From an uncultured Clostridia bacterium (lineage in GTDB: Bacteria > Bacillota > Clostridia > Christensenellales > UBA1242), in contig CAMOCH010000023.1 of NCBI GenBank assembly GCA_946610655.1, positions 1 to 11,236 on the forward strand: DNA of 11,236 nucleotides, given 5' to 3'. Under the pieces are notes generated by a model. It saw nothing but the letters and a program-made list of their open reading frames with translations, did not search any database and was not told the origin of the DNA. The translations under genes and the position numbers were made by a program. Shown in pieces: positions 6,030 through 11,236 of this stretch; within the stretch, counting starts at the first letter, position 1; each line of letters begins with the position of its first letter.

Positions 6030-6722
6030 AAAATTAAAGAAAGCAAAAGAAAATTTCCGTTCTTTATATTAAATTTTGGCAAAAATGGCAAATTTTATAG
6101 GTTTTTAACTATATTATTTGTTGTTTTTGCACTTTTTTTATGTTATGTAAAATTTTTAGTAACGCCACTTGTTGAAGAAACTTGTAATGCAAATATAAAA
6201 GTTAATTCAACAAAATGTATCAATTATGCAATAACAGAAGCCATGAATCAAAACATAACATATGATGATTTAATTAATATTGTAACTGATAGTTCTGGGC
6301 AAATTTCTATGATTCAGGCAAACAGCGTTCAAATTAATATTTTGAGCAAAATGATAAACAGGGTAACCCTTGCGCAGCTTTCAAATTTTGCCAAAACAAA
6401 AATACAAATTCCGATTGGAGCGTTCACCGGCATATCTGCTTTTTCTGGAGTTGGGCCAACTGTTGACATTGATATTTTCCCTTATGGTGATGTTCACTGC
6501 AAATTTAAGTCAGAGTTTTTAAGTGCAGGCATCAATCAAACAATACATAAAATTTATTTGAATGTGGAAACAAACATTCGTGTTGTTTTGCCTGTTAAAA
6601 CCATTAATGTTGAAAATCAAGGAGAGGTGCTTTTGTGTGAAAGCTTAATTATTGGGAAAATTCCTGATGTGTATCTTCAAAGTGGCAATTTAACAGAAAT
6701 GCTTAATTTAATACCAAGTTAA
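6024..6722 (+). CDS. yunB: Sporulation protein YunB
   Basis: This 232-residue protein matches the YunB family, which is required for normal spore formation in Bacillus subtilis, where it belongs to the mother-cell sigma-E regulon; its biochemical role is unknown. A basic N-terminus is followed by one membrane segment (about 27-48), and the rest probably lies outside the cytoplasm. Family features visible are TYDDLINIVTDSSGQISM (79-96), the I-P-I-G-A-F-T-G segment (129-136), S-G-V-G-P-T (141-146), and the signature AGINQTIHKIYL (168-179). The length is near that of the Bacillus protein (about 254). The start is GTG at 6024, the only standard start between an upstream stop (6003) and the conserved region, and no Shine-Dalgarno sequence precedes it. 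The 34-base gap after spoVAEB suggests at least partial co-transcription. Confidence 0.9.
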   Translation: MNKIKESKRKFPFFILNFGKNGKFYRFLTILFVVFALFLCYVKFLVTPLVEETCNANIKVNSTKCINYAITEAMNQNITYDDLINIVTDSSGQISMIQANSVQINILSKMINRVTLAQLSNFAKTKIQIPIGAFTGISAFSGVGPTVDIDIFPYGDVHCKFKSEFLSAGINQTIHKIYLNVETNIRVVLPVKTINVENQGEVLLCESLIIGKIPDVYLQSGNLTEMLNLIPS

Positions 6723-6732
6723 TGGCAAAGAC

Positions 6733-6761
6733 TTGACAATTTTAATGTTTTTTGTCATAAT
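6733..6761 (+). promoter_or_regulatory. Strong housekeeping (sigma-A) promoter for the desulfurase-thiI operon
   Basis: A perfect -35 element TTGACA (6733-6738), a 17-base spacer and CATAAT (6756-6761, 5 of 6) with the extended -10 TG at 6753-6754 form a near-consensus promoter. It lies in the short gap after yunB. The predicted start is near 6768, at or next to the ATG at 6769. Confidence 0.8.
6734..6757. repeat. Inverted repeat spanning the promoter spacer
   Basis: TGACAA (6734-6739) and TTGTCA (6752-6757) are perfect 6-bp inverted arms with 12 bases between them. They overlap the -35 and -10 elements, where a repressor site would be placed. It may also be chance, as the left arm is largely the -35 consensus itself. 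Confidence 0.45.
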
Positions 6762-6768
6762 TTTTCCT

Positions 6769-7899
6769 ATGGAAAAAATGTATTTTTTAGATAACGCATC
6801 AACAACTAAACCTTTTGATGAAATCAAAGATCTTTATGATGAATGTGCACAAAATTTTTATAACCCAAGTGCTTTATATGATAAGGCTGTTTTAGTCAGA
6901 AAAAAAATAGAAACAGCAAGAAAAAATATATGTAAATATATTGGTGGAGAAGAAGGCACTTTATATTTCACGGCAAGTGCAACCGAAGCAAATAATATGG
7001 CTATTTCTTCGGTTAAATATCACTCAAAAGAACTTGTTGTTTCTGCTCTTGAGCACCCTGCGGTTTATGAAGTTGCAAAATCTTTTCAAAACGCTGGCGT
7101 TAGTGTTAAGTTCTTAGATTATACCAGTAATGGAATTACTATTGAAGAAATAAAGAGCAAAGTAACAAAAAACACTGCACTAGTTTCAATGATGCATGTT
7201 TCAAATGAAACAGGAATAATTAATGATATTAAACTTCTTACAAAAGAAATAAAAAAGATAAATCCTAAAATCATTGTTCATGTTGATGGAGTTCAAGCGT
7301 TTGGAAAGATTCCAGTTGATTTAATGGATTTAGGTGTTGATATGTATACACTTTCAGCTCATAAAATTCATGGGCTTAAAGGCGTTGGTGCACTTTGGGT
7401 AAAAAATCATGTTAACGTTGCACCAATTATTTATGGTGGTGGGCAAGAAAGTGGTGTTAGAAGTGGTACAGAAAATGTTCTTGGAATTCTTGCATTTGAA
7501 CTTGCTGCAAAAAAAGTTAGTAGTGATGTTTTTAAAAATGCTGAAATTGCAAGAAAACAAAAACAAACCATAATTGATGGACTTAATAAAAATAATGTTA
7601 AGTATGTAATTAATGGAGACAGCTGCTCACCATATATCTTAAGTATTTCAGTTGATGGACTTAGGGGTGAAGTTTTGGTTCATTCGCTTGAAAAATATGG
7701 GATTTATATTGCAACAGGAAGTGCTTGTTCAAGCAAAAAAACAGAGAACAGAGCTTTGGAGAATTTAGGAAGAACTCCATCTCAAATTAAAGGTTCAATA
7801 AGAATAAGCTTCTCTGCGTATAATAATTATGATTTAACTGAAGTTGCAGATATAATTGCAAAAGAAATAAATAAAATTGTAAAAACAATAAAGGGATAA
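6769..7899 (+). CDS. Cysteine desulfurase, NifS/IscS type (likely ThiI partner)
   Basis: This 376-residue PLP enzyme takes sulfur from L-cysteine, leaving alanine and an enzyme persulfide. Visible landmarks are the N-terminal YFLDNASTT (5-13), H96 in ALEHPAVY, the PLP-contacting D173 in HVDGVQAFGK, the Schiff-base lysine K199 in LSAHK, and the catalytic cysteine C320 in TGSACSSKK. The gene runs 3 bases into thiI, as nifZ-thiI do in Bacillus, so its main job is probably feeding sulfur to ThiI for tRNA 4-thiouridine. No iron-sulfur scaffold gene is adjacent. The start is uncertain: ATG at 6769 is chosen, ATG at 6778 is almost as good, and the TTG at 6733 is rejected because it is the promoter -35 element. 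Neither ATG has a good Shine-Dalgarno sequence. Confidence 0.93.
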   Translation: MEKMYFLDNASTTKPFDEIKDLYDECAQNFYNPSALYDKAVLVRKKIETARKNICKYIGGEEGTLYFTASATEANNMAISSVKYHSKELVVSALEHPAVYEVAKSFQNAGVSVKFLDYTSNGITIEEIKSKVTKNTALVSMMHVSNETGIINDIKLLTKEIKKINPKIIVHVDGVQAFGKIPVDLMDLGVDMYTLSAHKIHGLKGVGALWVKNHVNVAPIIYGGGQESGVRSGTENVLGILAFELAAKKVSSDVFKNAEIARKQKQTIIDGLNKNNVKYVINGDSCSPYILSISVDGLRGEVLVHSLEKYGIYIATGSACSSKKTENRALENLGRTPSQIKGSIRISFSAYNNYDLTEVADIIAKEINKIVKTIKG

Positions 7900-7902
7900 A
7901 AA

Positions 7903-9063
7903 ATGAATAAAGTTATTATTGTTAGATATAGCGAGATACATTTGAAAGGTAAAAACCGTGGATATTTTGAAGACTTACTTAAAAATAACATCAAAGATGC
8001 AATAGCAGAATATGGTGCTGTTGTTGAAAAGATTCCTGGCAGATACCTAATTACAAATGTAACTGATAGCACTTGCAAAAGAATTTTGAATAAACTTGCA
8101 AAAATTGCAGGCATATTTTCTTATTCAGTTGCAACTGAAGTTGATTCAACCTATGAGCAAATAAAAGAAGAATCTCTCTATCAAATGGCAGAAAAACAAG
8201 GCACCTTTAAAGTTGAAGTAAATAGAGGTGATAAAAAGTTTAAACTCACAAGTATGGAGCTTGCAAGAGAAATTGGTGGAGATATTTTGGATATAAACAA
8301 AAATCTTAAAGTTGATGTTCAAAATCCTGAAATTAAACTTTGTATTGACCTAAGAGAAAGCCAAAAGACATATATTTTTAGTGAAGTGTTGTATGGTATG
8401 GGGGGTATGCCGGTTGGATCAAGCGGCAAGGGCTTACTTCTTCTTTCTGGGGGCATAGATAGTCCAGTTGCTGGTTATATGATGGCAAAGCGTGGAGTTA
8501 AACTTTATGCCTTGCATTTTCATAGTTTTCCATACACAAGCGAACTTGCAAGAGAAAAAGTTGAAGAACTTGCAAGAAAACTCACTGAGTATAATGGTGG
8601 AAACCTTACAGTTTATATGGTTAATATGGCAAAATATCAAGAAGCAATTCATTCTTATTGTAATGAAAATTACACAATAACTCTTCTTAGACGTGGCATG
8701 CTTAGAATTGCCGAACGCCTTGCGAAAGAAAAACAAATTGATATGCTTATTACTGGTGAAAATTTGGGACAAGTTGCAAGCCAAACAATCGAGAGCATCA
8801 AAACAATAGAAAATGTTATAGAAGATACACCAATACTAAGACCACTTATTGCTTATGACAAAAGTGATATAATTAGCGTTGCACAAAAAATAGATACTTT
8901 TACAGAGTCAATCAAACCATTTGAAGATTGTTGCACAGTGTTCTTGCCAGACAGTCCTGTTACAAAACCGAAGACATACGTTGCAGAAGCTGAGGAAGAA
9001 AAATTTGATTTTAATGGTCTTTTGGATGATGCATATAGAGAAATGGAAATTGTAAAATTTTAA
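7903..9063 (+). CDS. thiI: tRNA 4-thiouridine synthase ThiI (no rhodanese domain)
   Basis: This 386-residue enzyme adenylates U8 of tRNA with ATP and receives sulfur to make 4-thiouridine; in some bacteria it also supplies sulfur for the thiamine thiazole ring. An N-terminal ferredoxin-like region and THUMP domain (about 1-165) bind tRNA. The PP-loop ATPase domain follows with LLLLSGGIDSPVAGY (178-192, P-loop SGGIDS at 182-187), the conserved TGENLGQVASQT (284-295) and a Cys pair at 343-344 in FEDCCTVFLP, which aligns with the family's conserved cysteine. The length fits the short Bacillus type (about 400). The C-terminal rhodanese domain of the Escherichia coli protein is absent, so sulfur must come directly from a desulfurase, which is the gene immediately upstream. 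A GGGA ribosome site at 7893-7896 precedes the ATG. Confidence 0.96.
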   Translation: MNKVIIVRYSEIHLKGKNRGYFEDLLKNNIKDAIAEYGAVVEKIPGRYLITNVTDSTCKRILNKLAKIAGIFSYSVATEVDSTYEQIKEESLYQMAEKQGTFKVEVNRGDKKFKLTSMELAREIGGDILDINKNLKVDVQNPEIKLCIDLRESQKTYIFSEVLYGMGGMPVGSSGKGLLLLSGGIDSPVAGYMMAKRGVKLYALHFHSFPYTSELAREKVEELARKLTEYNGGNLTVYMVNMAKYQEAIHSYCNENYTITLLRRGMLRIAERLAKEKQIDMLITGENLGQVASQTIESIKTIENVIEDTPILRPLIAYDKSDIISVAQKIDTFTESIKPFEDCCTVFLPDSPVTKPKTYVAEAEEEKFDFNGLLDDAYREMEIVKF

Positions 9064-9067
9064 AAAT

Positions 9068-9096
9068 AAAATCTAGCAAATTTGCTAGATTTTTTT
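9068..9096. terminator. Bidirectional intrinsic terminator between thiI and the PBP gene
   Basis: A perfect palindrome of ATCTAGC (9071-9077) and GCTAGAT (9084-9090) surrounds AAATTT, with flanking A and T tracts extending the stem. Seven T residues (9090-9096) follow on the plus strand. The minus strand also has a T-rich tail. It serves both convergent genes, and its right edge overlaps the stop codon of the PBP gene (9095-9097). Confidence 0.9.
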
Positions 9097-11236
9097 ATGA
9101 TGTTATAAGTTTAATGTGGTTACTTTCTGCTTGAGAATTTTTATTTTTAATAACAACAAAATACTCATATAATTTATTATTTTCGGCAGAAGTGTCTATA
9201 TATTTAATTTGTCCACTATTAAATTTAATTTCTTTCAAAAACTGCAAATTATTGTCATTTTTTCTATAAATTTCATATATATTTGCGCGATTTGCAGTAA
9301 ATTTTATTATTGGTTGATTATTTTGAAAGTTATCAATTTCAATATTTAAACTCAAATTTTGATTAATAACTGGCGGCAATTTGTTGATGCTAAAAATATC
9401 TTTAATTGAACTATTTTCACAAATATTAATTATTCCTTCAGTCAATGTATCCTCATCAATAAATTTTTCTTGTATGGTTGGTGGAGCACTAAAGTTTTGT
9501 GGTGGAAGAGTATATAAACCACTTAGTATATTTTTGTTAATAGATGTTGGATAATTTGCACCATTTATGTTTTGCATTGGGTGCAAGTTGTCTTTTGCTC
9601 CAATCCAAGTGCACAAAGTGTGACTGGTTGTGTAGCAAATATTGTATGCATCAGTGTTGCCATTATTAGTTCCAACAGTTCCTGTTTTTGATGCAACGTC
9701 ATATGGCAAAGTTGATAATCGTCTTGCTGTGCCTTGTTTGCTTGTTGATAGCAGACAACTTGTTATCATATATGCAGTTTCTTGACTCATTGCTTGTTTT
9801 GAAAAATTTGACCTTTTAAAAACAAGTTCATTTTGATTATAAATTTCTTTAATGAACATGCTGTTAGAGTAGTTTCCACCATTTGCAAAACACATGTATG
9901 CATCGGCAAGCTCTTTTATTGTTGTGCCTTTGGTAAAACCTCCAAGAGCAAGGGCCAAATTGTTATCTTTTTCATCAAAAGGTATGCCTAAATTTTGAGC
10001 AAAATTTTTTGAGTAATTTATACCAACGTTATTAAGTATTTTTACAGCTGGAATATTTATAGATTTTGCAATAGATTGTCTTATTGAAACATCTCCTGAA
10101 TATTTTTTGTTAGCGTTTTCAGGGGAGTAATTGCCAATGCTTATAGGTTCATCTTTAACTATGCTTGCTGGGTAGTACTTGCCACTTTCAAACGCCGGAG
10201 CATATACCAAAATTGGTTTTATACTGGAACCTGGTTGTCTTCTCAAATTTTGAATTGGTGATGACGCGTTTGAACAAAGAGCAACAACCCCCAGAGAGGT
10301 ATTGTCGAGCAAAATGCTGCCAAACAAATTATTTTGAGATGCATCAATGTTTGTAGAACTTTCTAGTAGGCTTTGGGCTTTTTCATCAAAGTATGTATGA
10401 ATTTTAAGATCCATATTTTTTAGCTGGTTTTCAGTAACTTTCAAAATGTTGCATGCTTCACTAATAACAGCTTTATTATATTGATTTGTAAAATTTTTGC
10501 CCCTTGTTATTTTAATATTTTCATTAATAGCATCGTCGTATTGAGATTGTGTAATTTTTCCATTATCTTTCATAAGTTTCAAAATAAGTTCTTTTCTTGT
10601 TTTTGCTTTTTCTGGGTGAGAGATAGGGTCATATACACTTGGAGCATTTATTGTGCTTGCAAGAAGTGCACTTTCTGCAATGGTTAAGTTGTCTGCAGAT
10701 TTATTAAAGTATAGTTTACTTGCCTTGTTAATTCCGTAAGCACCATTTCCAAAATAGATAGAATTAAGATAAATTTCCATTATTTGCTCTTTAGAATATT
10801 TCTTTTCTAAGGCTTTTGCAAGTTTAAATTCTTTAAGTTTTCTTTTTATTGTTTTTTCGCTTGAAAGTTGAGTGTTTTTAATAACTTGTTGAGTTATTGT
10901 GCTTGCACCTTGCTTAGCCTTTGGATGTAAAATATTGTTTTTAATAGCCCCAAAAATTCGATAATAATCAATTCCATGATGAGAGAAAAATCTTTTATCT
11001 TCAATTTCAACAAAAGCATCAATAGTGTGTTTTTGCAAACTATCATATGGTATTGTTTTGTCATTGAAAATTTTTAAATTGCTAATTTCGTTATTATTTG
11101 TGTCATAAAAGCTAACGGCATAAGAAGTTGAGTTATTGATTTTGTTTTCATCCAAGTGAGCATCTTTTGTAACAGCAAAATAATATCCGCCACCAGCAAT
11201 AACAATGATTAATATGATGGCAAAAAAAGTTATTAC
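9095..11236 (-). CDS. Class A penicillin-binding protein (PBP1A type), 5' end beyond the window
   Basis: Here 713 residues are visible; the N-terminus lies outside the window, because the frame stays open to base 11236. It encodes a membrane segment (visible residues about 1-19, rich in I, V, F) before the extracytoplasmic part. The TTG at 11155 is therefore unlikely to be the start. The transglycosylase domain (GT51) has EDKRFF with catalytic E79, GASTITQQ (110-117), RKLKE (132-136) and KEQIMEIYLN. The transpeptidase domain has S337-S-I-K340, S392-I-N394 and K517-T-G519, so both activities appear intact. The last ~85 residues (about 630-713) look like a fibronectin type III domain, with IYEIYRK, a Y-I-D-T turn and LYEYFVV. 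It polymerises glycan strands and crosslinks peptides in peptidoglycan. It converges on thiI; its promoter is not visible. Confidence 0.95.
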   Translation of the reverse strand, partial: VITFFAIILIIVIAGGGYYFAVTKDAHLDENKINNSTSYAVSFYDTNNNEISNLKIFNDKTIPYDSLQKHTIDAFVEIEDKRFFSHHGIDYYRIFGAIKNNILHPKAKQGASTITQQVIKNTQLSSEKTIKRKLKEFKLAKALEKKYSKEQIMEIYLNSIYFGNGAYGINKASKLYFNKSADNLTIAESALLASTINAPSVYDPISHPEKAKTRKELILKLMKDNGKITQSQYDDAINENIKITRGKNFTNQYNKAVISEACNILKVTENQLKNMDLKIHTYFDEKAQSLLESSTNIDASQNNLFGSILLDNTSLGVVALCSNASSPIQNLRRQPGSSIKPILVYAPAFESGKYYPASIVKDEPISIGNYSPENANKKYSGDVSIRQSIAKSINIPAVKILNNVGINYSKNFAQNLGIPFDEKDNNLALALGGFTKGTTIKELADAYMCFANGGNYSNSMFIKEIYNQNELVFKRSNFSKQAMSQETAYMITSCLLSTSKQGTARRLSTLPYDVASKTGTVGTNNGNTDAYNICYTTSHTLCTWIGAKDNLHPMQNINGANYPTSINKNILSGLYTLPPQNFSAPPTIQEKFIDEDTLTEGIINICENSSIKDIFSINKLPPVINQNLSLNIEIDNFQNNQPIIKFTANRANIYEIYRKNDNNLQFLKEIKFNSGQIKYIDTSAENNKLYEYFVVIKNKNSQAESNHIKLITS

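Noticed and set aside
11153..11155. TTG at 11155 as the start of the penicillin-binding protein
   Set aside because: The frame stays open to the window edge and encodes a hydrophobic membrane anchor upstream, which class A PBPs need.

Overview
The window is strongly AT-rich DNA from an endospore-forming Firmicute, probably an uncultured member of the Clostridia. The evidence is a complete spoIIA operon (anti-anti-sigma factor, anti-sigma factor, sigma-F), a minimal clostridial-type spoVAC-spoVAD-spoVAEB operon for dipicolinate transport, and a YunB sporulation protein. Most genes have clear Shine-Dalgarno sequences, and all are read with the standard bacterial code. Twelve protein genes are present with little space between them. 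There are no RNA genes, CRISPR arrays, insertion sequences or long gene-free stretches.

Layout. 42-1403 (+) encodes an intact single-chain M16 zinc peptidase, closed by an intrinsic terminator. 1506-3006 (+) is spoIIAA-spoIIAB-sigF with gaps of about 11 bases, closed by a terminator that can work in both directions. 3071-4033 (-) encodes an unrecognised lipoprotein with a long acidic, Asn-rich tail. It sits between sigF and spoVAC, which are direct neighbours in many clostridia. 4145-5989 (+) is spoVAC-spoVAD-spoVAEB, with a candidate forespore-type promoter (sigma-F/sigma-G) just upstream. 6024-6722 (+) is yunB, with a GTG start, no Shine-Dalgarno sequence, and a start codon inside a 7-bp inverted repeat. 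6769-9063 (+) is a NifS/IscS-type cysteine desulfurase followed after 3 bases by thiI, behind a near-consensus housekeeping promoter that would give an almost or fully leaderless transcript. 9095-11236 (-) is a class A penicillin-binding protein that converges on thiI and runs off the right edge. Its true start is outside the window, because the frame stays open and encodes a membrane anchor up to the last base.

How the genes work together. SpoIIAA and SpoIIAB control sigma-F, the first forespore-specific sigma factor. The SpoVA proteins later move dipicolinic acid into the forespore and out again at germination. YunB is needed for spore formation in Bacillus subtilis, where it is expressed in the mother cell. 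The desulfurase and ThiI form a sulfur relay for 4-thiouridine in tRNA, and possibly for thiazole synthesis. The penicillin-binding protein polymerises and crosslinks peptidoglycan.

Most genes are ordinary members of known families. The least explained item is the lipoprotein between the two sporulation operons. The most testable regulatory oddities are the two SD-less starts (yunB and the desulfurase) and the inverted repeats that overlap them.
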